DNA of 64,000 nucleotides from CALKAL01 sp051846895 (lineage in GTDB: Bacteria > Bacillota > Bacilli > Bacillales > Alkalibacillaceae), in contig JBPYCQ010000005.1 in assembly GCA_051846895.1 (NCBI GenBank), positions 62,001 to 126,000 of the forward strand, in the 5' to 3' direction. Under the pieces are notes generated by a model. That model saw only the letters and a program-made list of their open reading frames with translations. It did no database searches and had not been told where the DNA came from. Each line of letters begins with the position of its first letter. Positions within the stretch are counted from its first letter, which is position 1. This document shows positions 18,476-27,670 of the stretch, piece by piece. The position numbers were made by a program, and so were the translations under genes.

Positions 18476-18529
18476 TAGTAATTAGATAATAGGGGCTTAT
18501 TCTCTTCATGGAGAATAGGTCCCTTTTTG
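18476..18529 (+). promoter_or_regulatory. HutP-responsive antiterminator: UAG triplets plus intrinsic terminator
   Basis: TAG triplets at 18476, 18483 and 18490 are separated by exactly 4 nt each, the spacing known for HutP binding sites in B. subtilis hut RNA. The third overlaps the base of a terminator: stem 18492-18504 (GGGGCTTATTCTC), 6-nt loop, return arm 18511-18523 (GAGAATAGGTCCC), then five T. More TAG triplets occur at 18516 and 18537. Histidine-loaded HutP binding here should allow read-through into hutH. Confidence 0.85.
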
Positions 18530-18583
18530 CTTTTTATAGTAAAAGATTTCCTTAAAAGTACATCAATTAGAAGGAGTGTTACA

Positions 18584-20068
18584 ATGAAGTTAACAGGAAA
18601 TGATTTGACGTTAGACAACATGAAGTCAGTCATCTATGATTTTGAAAACGTTTCCATGTGTAATGAAAGTTTAAAAAGAGTCATAGAAAGTAGAGAGACG
18701 GTAGAGGCATTCATCAATGACCATGAAATTATTTATGGTATTAATACGGGATTTGGTAAGTTCAGTGATGTAGAGATTGATCAACAGAACATTGATGATT
18801 TACAACGGAATCTAATTTACTCACATGCATGTGGTGTCGGTGAACCATTACCTGAAGCCGTTAGTCGTACGATGATTTTATTACGAGCGAATGCTTTAAT
18901 GAAAGGCTTTTCTGGTGTACGCCCAGTCATCATCGAAAGATTAATAGATTTACTTAATTATCGTATTCATCCCGTCATTCCTTCACAAGGATCACTTGGT
19001 GCAAGCGGAGATTTGGCACCACTCGCACATTTAGCTCTTGTGTTACTAGGTGAAGGTGAAGTGTTTTACAAAGGAAAACGAATGCCTACTAAGGAAGCGT
19101 TACAACAAGCAAAAGTAGAACCAATTAAATTAAAAGCAAAAGAAGGTTTAGCACTTATTAACGGTACACAAGCGATGACGGCAGTGGGAGTGATTGCTTA
19201 CTTAGAAGCAGAGACGATTATTAAGCAATCAGAGTTAATCGCTGCGATGACGATGGAAGGGCTGAATGGCGTTATTGATGCGTTTGATGACTTGATTCAT
19301 AAGGTAAGAGGATACCCTGAACAGCGCACCGTGGCTAAAGCAATACGTACCTATTTAAAAGATAGTCAATTAATAACGAAGCAAGGTGAAAAACGAATTC
19401 AGGATGCTTACTCGATTCGTTGCATACCGCAAGTGCTGGGGGCCTCTTGGCAAACGTTAAATTATGTGAAGGAAAAACTAGAAATTGAAATAAATGCCGC
19501 AACAGATAACCCACTTATTTTTTCTAATGAAGGAAAAGTGTTATCTGGTGGGAACTTCCACGGGCAGCCAATAGCTATTGCGATGGACTTATTGAAAATA
19601 GGGATGGCTGAAGTTGCGAATATATCAGAGCGCCGCATCGAACGGCTCGTTAATCCGCAGCTAAATGATTTACCACCATTTTTAAGTCCAGAGCCTGGCC
19701 TGCAATCAGGGGCGATGATTATGCAATATGTCGCAGCTTCCCTTGTATCTGAAAATAAAACGTTAGCCCACCCGGCAAGTGTTGATTCGATTCCGTCATC
19801 GGCGAACCAAGAAGACCATGTAAGCATGGGCACGATTGGTGCAAGGCATGCGTATCAAATTGTTCAAAATGTCAGACGGGTCATTGCGATTGAATTAATT
19901 TGCGCGATGCAGGCGGTGGAGATTAAAGGAGTTAATTTAATGGCACAAGCGACGAAATCGTTATATGACAAGGCGAGAGAAATAGTCCCGACGATTAAGC
20001 AAGATCGGGTGTTTTCGAAGGATATTGAGGGATTACAAGATTGGTTAAAGGAAAAAAAGAACTATTAA
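18584..20068 (+). CDS. hutH: Histidine ammonia-lyase
   Basis: 494 residues from the ATG at 18584 behind AAGGAGTG. A longer frame from 18527 would begin inside the terminator and is rejected. The self-processing Ala140-Ser141-Gly142 triad in GSLGASGDLAP forms the MIO electrophile. The family motifs YGINTGFGKF and NPLIFSNEG are intact. It converts L-histidine to urocanate and ammonia, step 1 of histidine utilisation. 17 bp separate it from hutU. Confidence 0.97.
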   Translation: MKLTGNDLTLDNMKSVIYDFENVSMCNESLKRVIESRETVEAFINDHEIIYGINTGFGKFSDVEIDQQNIDDLQRNLIYSHACGVGEPLPEAVSRTMILLRANALMKGFSGVRPVIIERLIDLLNYRIHPVIPSQGSLGASGDLAPLAHLALVLLGEGEVFYKGKRMPTKEALQQAKVEPIKLKAKEGLALINGTQAMTAVGVIAYLEAETIIKQSELIAAMTMEGLNGVIDAFDDLIHKVRGYPEQRTVAKAIRTYLKDSQLITKQGEKRIQDAYSIRCIPQVLGASWQTLNYVKEKLEIEINAATDNPLIFSNEGKVLSGGNFHGQPIAIAMDLLKIGMAEVANISERRIERLVNPQLNDLPPFLSPEPGLQSGAMIMQYVAASLVSENKTLAHPASVDSIPSSANQEDHVSMGTIGARHAYQIVQNVRRVIAIELICAMQAVEIKGVNLMAQATKSLYDKAREIVPTIKQDRVFSKDIEGLQDWLKEKKNY

Positions 20069-20091
20069 ATTAATATAGGGGAGGAATGGTT

Positions 20092-21753
20092 ATGTCAAAT
20101 GAAATAAAAACAATCCGCGCACCACGTGGAACAGAACTAAATACGAAAGGGTGGGTACAAGAAGCGGCCCTTAGAATGTTAATGAACAACCTAGATCCCG
20201 AAGTGGCTGAAAAACCAGAAGAACTTGTCGTTTATGGTGGAATTGGTAAGGCAGCGCGTAACTGGGATAGTTATCATGCAATTGTTGAGACGTTAAAAAA
20301 TTTAGAAGAAGATGAAACGTTACTCGTTCAATCAGGAAAACCTGTTGCCGTCTTTAAATCTCATAAAGATGCACCACGTGTACTCATTGCTAATTCGAAT
20401 CTAGTTCCTGCATGGGCGAACTGGGACCATTTTAGAGATTTAGAGAAGCGTGGCTTAATGATGTATGGGCAAATGACAGCAGGTAGTTGGATTTATATCG
20501 GAACACAAGGAATATTACAAGGGACTTATGAGACGTTTGCTGAAGCGGCCCGTCAACATTTCAATGGTAGTTTACAAGGGACGTTAACAGTAACAGCAGG
20601 ACTAGGTGGAATGGGTGGTGCTCAGCCACTTGCTGTAACGATGAATGATGGGGTTGTCATTGCGATTGAAGTCGATGAGAAGCGAATTAAACGCCGGATT
20701 GAACATCGTTATTTAGATACGATGGCAACGGATCTTGATGAAGCTCTTCAAATGGCGAAAGAAGTAAAAGAGAAAGGTGAGCCACTTTCAATCGGTTTAC
20801 TTGGCAATGCGGCTGATATTTTGCCAGAGTTAGTAAGAAGGGGAGAGATTCCTGATTTAGTGACAGACCAGACGTCAGCTCATGATCCACTTAACGGTTA
20901 TCTTCCATCGGGTTACACGTTAGAAGACGGAGAAAAAATGCGCAACTCTAACCCTGATCGTTTGTTAGCAGATTCAAGGGCAAGTATTAAAACACACGTT
21001 CAAGCGATGCTAGATTTACAGAAAGCTGGGGCAATTACATTCGATTACGGGAATAACATCCGTCAAGAAGCTTATAACGTCGGGTTAGAAAATGCTTTTG
21101 ATTTCCCAGGCTTCGTTCCAGCATTTATTCGCCCACAGTTTTGTGAAGGAAAAGGACCTTTCCGTTGGGCGGCGTTATCTGGGGACCCTGAAGATATTTA
21201 TAAAATTGATGACGTTTTACTAAAAGAGTTTTCTTATAATGAACATTTATGTAAATGGATTCGCATGGCTCGTGAAAAAGTTGCTTTCCAAGGACTCCCA
21301 GCACGTATTTGTTGGCTTGGTTATGGTGAGCGGGCGCGTTTTGGAAAAATCATTAATGATATGGTTGCATCTGGTGAAATCTCAGCTCCAATTGTGATTG
21401 GGCGCGATCATTTAGATTGTGGTTCCGTTGCATCACCTAATCGCGAAACTGAATCGATGAAAGATGGCAGTGATGCGGTTGCAGACTGGCCAATACTGAA
21501 TGCGATGATTAATGCGGTTAATGGAGCCAGCTGGGTATCTGTTCATCATGGCGGTGGTGTCGGAATGGGTTATTCACTACATGCTGGAATGGTGATTGTT
21601 GCTGATGGGACGAAGGAAGCAGAAGCGCGTCTTGAGCGTGTTCTAACTTCAGATCCTGGGATGGGCGTTGTTCGTCATGTGGATGCTGGATATGATTTAG
21701 CTAAAAAGACCGCAAAAGAAAAAGGTGTTCGCATCCCGATGTTAGAAGACTAA
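20092..21753 (+). CDS. hutU: Urocanate hydratase (urocanase)
   Basis: 553 residues from ATG 20092. This start is chosen over ATG 20086 because the GGGGAGG element lies 7-8 bp upstream of it. The glycine-rich NAD+ site (YGGIGKAARNWDS early on, then TAGLGGMGGAQPLA) and the urocanase active-site region ICWLGYGERARFG with DHLDCGSVASP are intact. It hydrates urocanate to 4-imidazolone-5-propanoate using NAD+ as electrophile, step 2 of the pathway. Confidence 0.97.
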   Translation: MSNEIKTIRAPRGTELNTKGWVQEAALRMLMNNLDPEVAEKPEELVVYGGIGKAARNWDSYHAIVETLKNLEEDETLLVQSGKPVAVFKSHKDAPRVLIANSNLVPAWANWDHFRDLEKRGLMMYGQMTAGSWIYIGTQGILQGTYETFAEAARQHFNGSLQGTLTVTAGLGGMGGAQPLAVTMNDGVVIAIEVDEKRIKRRIEHRYLDTMATDLDEALQMAKEVKEKGEPLSIGLLGNAADILPELVRRGEIPDLVTDQTSAHDPLNGYLPSGYTLEDGEKMRNSNPDRLLADSRASIKTHVQAMLDLQKAGAITFDYGNNIRQEAYNVGLENAFDFPGFVPAFIRPQFCEGKGPFRWAALSGDPEDIYKIDDVLLKEFSYNEHLCKWIRMAREKVAFQGLPARICWLGYGERARFGKIINDMVASGEISAPIVIGRDHLDCGSVASPNRETESMKDGSDAVADWPILNAMINAVNGASWVSVHHGGGVGMGYSLHAGMVIVADGTKEAEARLERVLTSDPGMGVVRHVDAGYDLAKKTAKEKGVRIPMLED

Positions 21754-21786
21754 TAGTAAGCAAACATTTTATAGGAGGTCAATCAG

Positions 21787-23043
21787 TTGCAGACAACATT
21801 ACTTTATAATATTGGACAGTTATTAACGATGGACCACCACGATGGACCTGTTCGTGGCAAGGATATGAATGAGCTTGATGTAAAAGAAAATTATGCTGTA
21901 TTAATTAAGGATGGAATAGTTGCAGAAATCGGACCATCTGAAGCGCTAATAGAGCGTAAAGTAGATGAAAAAATTGATTGTCGTGGAAGACTTGTCACAC
22001 CTGGTTTAGTCGATCCTCATACACATCTTGTTTTTGGAGGCTCTCGTGAACACGAAATGGCTTTAAAACAACAAGGTGTACCTTACTTAGATATTCTTAA
22101 GCAAGGTGGTGGCATTTTATCTACGGTTCGTGCGACACGAGAAGCTTCTGAAGAAGATCTTTACAACAAAGCGATGTTTCATTTAGATCGTATAGCTAGT
22201 TATGGTGTAACGACTGTTGAGGCGAAAAGTGGCTATGGGATGGATAAAGAAACTGAACTTAAGCAATTACGTGTAGCGAAAAAAGCGAATGAAAATCATC
22301 CGTTAGATCTCGTGTCAACGTTTTTAGGTGCTCATGCGATTACAGAAGAATATAAAGAAGATCCAGAAGCATTACTTGATGAGATGGCATCACTATTTGA
22401 TCAAATAAAAGAAGAAAACTTAGCTGAGTTTGTCGATATTTTTACCGAGACTGGCGTTTTCACGGTTGAGCAATCTAGACGCTATTTACAGAAAGCTAAG
22501 GATAAAGGTTTCGATGTGAAAATTCATGCTGATGAAATTGATCCACTAGGTGGAACAGAATTAGCCGTAGAACTCGGTGCGACATCAGGCGACCATTTAG
22601 CTGTCGCAACAGATGAAGGTATAAAAAAGTTAGCGCAATCTGACACAATCGGCGTATTACTTCCGGGAACTATTTTTTACTTAGGGAAAGGCGAATTCGC
22701 AAGAGCACGAAAAATGATTGATGAAGGGGCAGCGATAGCAGTTTCCACTGACTTTAATCCAGGGAGTAGTGTCACTGAAAATATTCAATTAATTATGTCC
22801 TTAGCAGCATTAAAGATGAAAATGACTCCTGAAGAAATATGGCATGCAGTGACAGTTAATGCGGCCCATGCAATTAATCGTGGGGACGTTGCAGGACAAA
22901 TTAAAGTGGGACGAAAGGCAGATATCGTCGTTTGGGATGCACCGAACTATATGTATATCCCATATCACTACGGAGTTAATCATGTGAACAAAGTATTTAA
23001 AGCTGGGGTCAAGATATATGAACGAGGTGGTCTTCTTGTCTAA
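21787..23043 (+). CDS. hutI: Imidazolonepropionase
   Basis: 418 residues with a TTG start at 21787 behind AGGAGG. The metal-dependent amidohydrolase motifs are present: HTHLVFGG (metal His pair), KIHADEIDPLGG, and STDFNPGSS with the metal Asp. It hydrolyses imidazolone-5-propanoate to N-formimidoyl-L-glutamate, step 3. Its 3' end overlaps the probable hutG start. Confidence 0.96.
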   Translation: MQTTLLYNIGQLLTMDHHDGPVRGKDMNELDVKENYAVLIKDGIVAEIGPSEALIERKVDEKIDCRGRLVTPGLVDPHTHLVFGGSREHEMALKQQGVPYLDILKQGGGILSTVRATREASEEDLYNKAMFHLDRIASYGVTTVEAKSGYGMDKETELKQLRVAKKANENHPLDLVSTFLGAHAITEEYKEDPEALLDEMASLFDQIKEENLAEFVDIFTETGVFTVEQSRRYLQKAKDKGFDVKIHADEIDPLGGTELAVELGATSGDHLAVATDEGIKKLAQSDTIGVLLPGTIFYLGKGEFARARKMIDEGAAIAVSTDFNPGSSVTENIQLIMSLAALKMKMTPEEIWHAVTVNAAHAINRGDVAGQIKVGRKADIVVWDAPNYMYIPYHYGVNHVNKVFKAGVKIYERGGLLV

Positions 23044-23980
23044 TTATTTAAAAAAAGCAGGAGAAGCCATTTTTGTTGATCAATATACGAAAAAAATGAA
23101 TGAATTACTAATAGATGCAGTAGGAGTGACGAATGCAACATATGGGCTCGTCGGTGCTCCATTATCAAAGCCTTCAATTAGTCACTCTGGTGCATCTTTT
23201 GCGCCGAGTGCGATTCGACAGGCAATGGCAAGCTATTCAACCTATTCAAATGAGCTAGAAAAAGATTACCGTGACTTACGAATTATAGATTTTGGCGATG
23301 TCAATATGCACCCAACTGATATCGTCCATTCTCAAGAGCGTATTTATGAATCCATATCTCATGTATTACAATATCATGATATTGAGAACCTGATTGTACT
23401 AGGTGGGGATCATTCAGTCAGTTTCCCGTCAATAAAAGCTGTCTCTGAGCATAAAGGAACTGTTGGTGTCATTCAGTTTGATGCCCACCATGATTTGAGG
23501 AATTTAGAGGATGGTGGACCGACAAATGGAACACCATTCAGACGTTCAATCGAAAATAACGTCTTAAAGGGTGAACATATCGTTCAAATTGGGATAAGAG
23601 ACTTCACGAATGCGAAAGCTTATCACGATTATGCAAAAGAGCAAGGTGTTAAAGTTTATACGATGCAAGATGTGTTTGAAACAGATATTAAAGATATCAT
23701 TCAACAATCTATCGCCTATTTAAAAGACAAAGTTGATTATATTTATTTAAGCGTCGATATGGATGTATTAGATCAAGCTTTTGCGCCAGGCTGTCCAGCG
23801 ATTGGCCCAGGCGGAATGGATAGTATGACACTTTTAAAAGCGGTTGAAGAAGCGGCACGTCATAAAGAAGTAAAAGGGATGGATATCGTTGAAATTGATC
23901 CAACTCTTGATATCCGCAATATGACAAGTCGAGTAGCAAGTTACGTTATTTTTTCATACTTAAAAGGAAAAGAAAACTAG
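23036..23980 (+). CDS. hutG: Formimidoylglutamase (ureohydrolase family)
   Basis: 314 residues from an in-frame TTG at 23036, 6 bp after GAGGTGG. The upstream ATG at 23018 has no RBS. The binuclear Mn2+ motifs of the arginase/agmatinase family are present: GGDHSVSFP, QFDAHHDLR and SVDMDVLD. It cleaves formimidoylglutamate to glutamate and formamide, step 4. Translation is coupled by an 8-bp overlap with hutI. The operon ends here: no hutM permease follows, unlike in B. subtilis. Confidence 0.93.
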   Translation: MSNYLKKAGEAIFVDQYTKKMNELLIDAVGVTNATYGLVGAPLSKPSISHSGASFAPSAIRQAMASYSTYSNELEKDYRDLRIIDFGDVNMHPTDIVHSQERIYESISHVLQYHDIENLIVLGGDHSVSFPSIKAVSEHKGTVGVIQFDAHHDLRNLEDGGPTNGTPFRRSIENNVLKGEHIVQIGIRDFTNAKAYHDYAKEQGVKVYTMQDVFETDIKDIIQQSIAYLKDKVDYIYLSVDMDVLDQAFAPGCPAIGPGGMDSMTLLKAVEEAARHKEVKGMDIVEIDPTLDIRNMTSRVASYVIFSYLKGKEN

Positions 23981-23984
23981 AAGC

Positions 23985-24018
23985 AGGTTAGGTGGGATGA
24001 CCCGCCTAACCTATTTTT
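23985..24018 (+). terminator. Terminator of the hut operon
   Basis: The stem GGTTAGGTGGG / CCCGCCTAACC has a 4-nt loop (ATGA) and is followed by TATTTTT. Confidence 0.93.
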
Positions 24019-24151
24019 ACAGAATATCTACATTTACAGCAAAGAATCCTATTAGAATTATGAGGTAAAATGATACCACAATTACTACATTTCTTACGAT
24101 TGGTTGGAAGAGTAAGCGGTAATACAACTTGATTATCTCGCATTCCTCCAT
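24017..24151 (-). CDS. Possible 44-aa single-span membrane peptide
   Basis: A minus-strand ORF opens at ATG 24151 and ends at 24017. AAAGGAG lies only 2 bp before the ATG, too close to be a good Shine-Dalgarno. The peptide has one long hydrophobic stretch (about residues 20-42). Its end abuts the hut terminator. Family unknown; it may well be noncoding. Confidence 0.2.
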   Translation of the reverse strand: MEECEIIKLYYRLLFQPIVRNVVIVVSFYLIILIGFFAVNVDIL

Positions 24152-24274
24152 AACTCCTTTCGAGACAATATCCCTAGCATATATTCCCTCACTTACATTC
24201 ATGTAAACCAATTTATTTGGAATCTATTCATATTTTTTATAAAATAAAATATAAACGACGATTATTGGAGTGAA

Positions 24275-24463
24275 ATGATCATGACTAAAGCAGAGCTTCA
24301 ATCAGAACTAGAACAATTAAAAATGGATTATATTCGAATTCAAGGTGACTTAGAAAAATTAGAGTCTGTAGGTGGAAGAACGTCTCCACTTGAAAATACG
24401 TTGAAGCAAATGGAAGAAGATATGGCTGTTTTAAGAAAGAAAATAAGTGAAGCTCAGGAGTAA
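24275..24463 (+). CDS. Small coiled-coil protein, SE1832-family-like
   Basis: 62 residues, predicted almost entirely as charged helix or coiled coil (ELQSELEQLKMDYIRIQGDL, then MEEDMAVLRKKI), with a Gly-Gly break in the middle. GGAGTG precedes the start; the ATG at 24281 is nearly as good. It resembles the short conserved Firmicute proteins called SE1832 family, whose function is unknown. It is followed at once by a strong terminator. Confidence 0.7.
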   Translation: MIMTKAELQSELEQLKMDYIRIQGDLEKLESVGGRTSPLENTLKQMEEDMAVLRKKISEAQE

Positions 24464-24468
24464 TTACT

Positions 24469-24504
24469 AAGGACTGTCCAAAAAGATTGGGACAGTCCTT
24501 TTTT
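24469..24504 (+). terminator. Terminator after the SE1832-like gene
   Basis: The 11-bp stem AAGGACTGTCC with its complement is followed by six T. Confidence 0.92.
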
Positions 24505-24512
24505 GCAATTAA

Positions 24513-24719
24513 TTATTGGTTTCGATATTGTGGTTCTTCGGATTGAATGTATTGTAATCTTGAATTTAAGTTATCAAGGATCATTTGTTGCTGTTGTGCC
24601 ATGTTCTGAAACATTTGTTTGGCATTTTGATCTTGTGTTTCTAAGGCAAAGCTATTTAAACTTGCAAGTACACTTTGGCAGCTTGCAATTGCTTGTTGCA
24701 TTTGAGTACCGACTGTCAT
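24513..24719 (-). CDS. DUF1657 domain protein, spore-associated
   Basis: 68 residues, helical and Gln-rich (MQQAIASCQSVLASLNSFAL, then MFQNMAQQQQMI), typical of the whole DUF1657 family. A perfect AGGGAGGTGAT precedes the ATG. DUF1657 proteins occur in spoVA-type and yetF-type operons made in the forespore, and a DUF421 gene lies 55 bp upstream here. In the B. subtilis group spoVA2mob operon the two domains are fused in one protein (2Duf) that raises spore heat resistance. The role here is inferred from that. Confidence 0.82.
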   Translation of the reverse strand: MTVGTQMQQAIASCQSVLASLNSFALETQDQNAKQMFQNMAQQQQMILDNLNSRLQYIQSEEPQYRNQ

Positions 24720-24774
24720 GTGATCACCTCCCTTAATAATCTTTCCGATTTATTAATATTTATAATTAATAAGC

Positions 24775-25503
24775 TTAGTTATGATCTCCCGGTTTATAGC
24801 TATAAACACCTGAATCTTGGTCTTTACGATCTATAGTATCCAAGTCTAAATACCCTTGCTGATTAAATGTTGCTAATGAAATCTTGTCCATTTCTTCAAG
24901 TGATAAATTGTACGATTGTAATTGTGCTGTTAACCAATTTTTATCCTTTTTAACATACTTTAAGTTATGCTCAATAAGCTCACCGTTAATAATAATTGGA
25001 ATAGGAATGAAGGTAGGGCTTGGCGCCATATTTAAATCACTAGGTTGAACCGGTCTTTTATCTGCCTTTGGAATAGCGCTTATTTGACCAGTTTCCTCCA
25101 TAATAACCACCGCAAGATCTGATATATTTGTATACCCCTTTACTCTAAGTTCTCCTAAAAGTTCCTCTGTATTTAACTTAACCTTTCGAAGTCCGCGTTC
25201 ATCTATATCACCATTTCTAACGAGAACAGTTGGTGAACTAGTTAATACCTTTTTGAATTTGTTATTAATGGATAAATAAGAAAAAATTAAATATATAATA
25301 GAAATAATAATGGCGTAATATAAAGCGATTTCAAGTCTCTTTGTAACAATTGGCTCTGAGATGACAGTTCCTAAAATTAAGATTACTAATAAATCAAAAC
25401 TAGACATTTCTGCAACAGCTTTTTTACCCATTATCCGTAATAAAATATATCCGACTACAAATACTGCTAATGGAGTCAAAATGAAATGATATACAATATC
25501 CAA
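24775..25503 (-). CDS. DUF421 (YetF-like) membrane protein
   Basis: 242 residues from a TTG start at 25503, preceded by GAGGTGATT. The frame continues upstream without an RBS. It has three N-terminal helices with the DUF421 motif RIMGKKAVAEMSSFDLLVI, then the YetF cytoplasmic domain (NTEELLGELRVKGY). An extra C-terminal segment carries a second PIIINGEL/LEEMDKISLATF unit. YetF/YdfS-type proteins are inner-spore-membrane proteins in Bacillus. It is encoded next to a DUF1657 gene and a divergent DUF4363 gene, a recurrent trio. Confidence 0.85.
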   Translation of the reverse strand: MDIVYHFILTPLAVFVVGYILLRIMGKKAVAEMSSFDLLVILILGTVISEPIVTKRLEIALYYAIIISIIYLIFSYLSINNKFKKVLTSSPTVLVRNGDIDERGLRKVKLNTEELLGELRVKGYTNISDLAVVIMEETGQISAIPKADKRPVQPSDLNMAPSPTFIPIPIIINGELIEHNLKYVKKDKNWLTAQLQSYNLSLEEMDKISLATFNQQGYLDLDTIDRKDQDSGVYSYKPGDHN

Positions 25504-25568
25504 ACAAATCACCTCAAAAAATAGTTTGACGCATTTTCTAAGGAACATACTATAAAGGAGAAAAAAGC

Positions 25569-25880
25569 ATGAAAGGGCTTATTATAGTAGGCATGATTTT
25601 TGTGTTAACTGGCTGCGGCCTTCCAAAGGAACATGAAATTTCTAATAATATAAAAGAAGGAATTAAGAAGATTGAACAAAATTCATGGGATCAATCTTGG
25701 GATCACTCCAAAAATGTTGAAGATTATTTACATTTGAAAAGTTATAAATATGAGAAGAAGCATATTTATAAGATGACTGATTATTTAGATGAAATTGAGA
25801 ATGCTATTTCTGTATTAAATAAGGAGAAAACAATAAAAGGGTGGAATAAGGTTAAACGTCTGTGGGAGAAAATGAAATGA
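25569..25880 (+). CDS. Small lipoprotein, DUF4363-like
   Basis: 103 residues with a short lipoprotein signal ending LTGC (Cys16). A Trp/Lys-rich helical domain follows (SWDQSWDHSKNVEDYLHLK, WNKVKRLWEKMK at the end), as in DUF4363 proteins, which are often encoded beside DUF421 genes. It is divergent from the YetF-like gene, with AAAGGAGAAAAAAGC before the ATG. Role unknown; the position suggests a partner of the DUF421 protein in spores or the envelope. Confidence 0.65.
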   Translation: MKGLIIVGMIFVLTGCGLPKEHEISNNIKEGIKKIEQNSWDQSWDHSKNVEDYLHLKSYKYEKKHIYKMTDYLDEIENAISVLNKEKTIKGWNKVKRLWEKMK

Positions 25881-25885
25881 ATTAA

Positions 25886-25918
25886 AAAAGGAACTCTCAC
25901 TCGAAAGTTCCTATTCAA
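25886..25918. terminator. Weak bidirectional terminator between convergent genes
   Basis: A GGAACT...AAGTTCC hairpin flanked by A-rich and T-containing sequence separates the DUF4363 gene from the convergent YerD-like gene. Confidence 0.5.
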
Positions 25919-25924
25919 ACATTA

Positions 25925-27523
25925 TTATGAAACAGATTGGTCGATCGAATTTCCATTTTTATTTGTCATTAAGTGATTTTCGTAAACGACATCATATAGA
26001 TCCTTGTATGATACATGTTCATCTTTAAGCTGAGTTGGTGAATCCAATCCAGCTGCTGCAGCGATATTGAACAAGCCTTCTCGAATGGAAACAACATAGT
26101 TCGTGACACGATAAGATTTTTCCTCAATATCTAACGCCTTCTGCATTTTCTTATCTGTCGTTGCTACACCAACAGGGCATTGGTTCGTATGGCAAACTTG
26201 AGCCATAATACATCCGACAGTGACCATGAAAGCACGAGCAACTTGAACAAGGTCTGCACCAAGTGCTAACGCGATCGCAATTCTATCAGGTGTAAAAAGC
26301 TTACCTGAAGCGATAATTTTAACACGGTCTCTTACACCATATTTTTGAAGAGCTTGATGAAGAATCGGGATTGCTGCTTTGATTGGCAATCCAACTGAAT
26401 CCGCTAACTCTTGATAACTAGCACCTGTTCCACCTTCACTACCGTCAACAGAAATAAAGTCTGGGTGTTTACCTGTTTCTTGCATAATGCGAGCTAGATT
26501 CATAACATCATCTTGCTGACCAACAACGATTTTAATTCCGACTGGTTTTCCGGATACATCACGCACTTGTTCAATGAAGTCTAGCATCGAGTAAAAATCG
26601 TTAAACTCTTTGAAACGGTTAGGGCTGTCAACAGATTGATAAGGTTCAATATTTCTTATTTCAGCAATTTCAGGAGTAACCTTTTCTCCTTCAATATGTC
26701 CCCCTCTTGTTTTAGCTCCTTGGTGCAATTTAATTTCGAAAGCCTTTACTTGCTCTAATTGTGCTTTCTTTTTAAGCTCTTCCCAAGAAAATTCACCATC
26801 TTTTGTTCGAACGCCGAATAGACCAGGTCCGATTTGCATAATGATATCAGCATTTCCTTTTAAATGGTGTTCTGATATACCACCTTCACCTGTATTCATC
26901 CATGTTCCACCAGCTCGGCCTAAACCGATGGATAACGCTGTAATTGCTCGGTCTCCTAATGCTCCGTAACTCATGCCAGACATTCCAATTAGACCTTTAA
27001 CATGAAAAGGTTGCTTAGCACTTGGTCCAATGACAATTTCGTGTTCTTCATTTAATAAGTATGGGCTAATTTGAGCTTTCTTTCGATGCTCCTTACGTGA
27101 AAACAAATATTCCTTTTCTATTTCGTAAACATATGATTCTATGATCGGCTTTTGTTTAATTGCTAGTTCTTCTTCTAACTTCGGAAACATAGCGTTTTTT
27201 ATATAATAGCCGGGTTCATCAAAATCTCTTTTTGATCCGAAACTTACTAGTCTCTTTTTGTATTTTGCTGGAATGACAATGTCTTGATAGTTTTTCCTTG
27301 AAAAAGGCTGGCCGTTTTGATCAGGATTAAATAAATATTGTCGTAATTCCGGACCAATATTTTCAAGAAAGTAACGAACTCTACCTATTAAAGGGTAGTT
27401 TCTTAACACAGAATGTTTCTTCTGATTCCGGTCAACGAAGAAAACATAAATCATAAAAAGACCTGGAATAATTAATAAAACGAAAATAATAACAATAATG
27501 AGTAAAGATGCTAATTCAGTCAT
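25925..27523 (-). CDS. FMN-binding glutamate synthase-like protein (YerD family)
   Basis: 532 residues from ATG 27523, behind GGAGGAGAGTC. One N-terminal membrane helix (about residues 5-28) precedes a full glutamate-synthase central/FMN barrel: GMSGMSYGALGDRAITAL, then GGHIEGEKV, SVDGSEGGTGASYQ and the 3Fe-4S-type Cys cluster CxxxxCxxCPVG (CHTNQCPVG). It lacks the glutaminase domain of GltB, as B. subtilis YerD does. The likely role is a flavoprotein oxidoreductase; its true substrate is not established for the family. Confidence 0.9.
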   Translation of the reverse strand: MTELASLLIIVIIFVLLIIPGLFMIYVFFVDRNQKKHSVLRNYPLIGRVRYFLENIGPELRQYLFNPDQNGQPFSRKNYQDIVIPAKYKKRLVSFGSKRDFDEPGYYIKNAMFPKLEEELAIKQKPIIESYVYEIEKEYLFSRKEHRKKAQISPYLLNEEHEIVIGPSAKQPFHVKGLIGMSGMSYGALGDRAITALSIGLGRAGGTWMNTGEGGISEHHLKGNADIIMQIGPGLFGVRTKDGEFSWEELKKKAQLEQVKAFEIKLHQGAKTRGGHIEGEKVTPEIAEIRNIEPYQSVDSPNRFKEFNDFYSMLDFIEQVRDVSGKPVGIKIVVGQQDDVMNLARIMQETGKHPDFISVDGSEGGTGASYQELADSVGLPIKAAIPILHQALQKYGVRDRVKIIASGKLFTPDRIAIALALGADLVQVARAFMVTVGCIMAQVCHTNQCPVGVATTDKKMQKALDIEEKSYRVTNYVVSIREGLFNIAAAAGLDSPTQLKDEHVSYKDLYDVVYENHLMTNKNGNSIDQSVS

Positions 27524-27670
27524 TGACTCTCCTCCAAAACAAATATATAATTTCATGGACGAATTTTTGCGGAAATCGCAAAAAAATGGTGATTATTTTC
27601 GAGTCCCTACTTTAATATACCATATGTTTGTAAAGTATCTAGTAGGCAAAATGAATGGAGCGTAAATATT

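Noticed and set aside
18527..18583. Upstream extension of hutH
   Set aside because: Starts within the terminator T run and has no RBS; ATG 18584 has AAGGAGTG.
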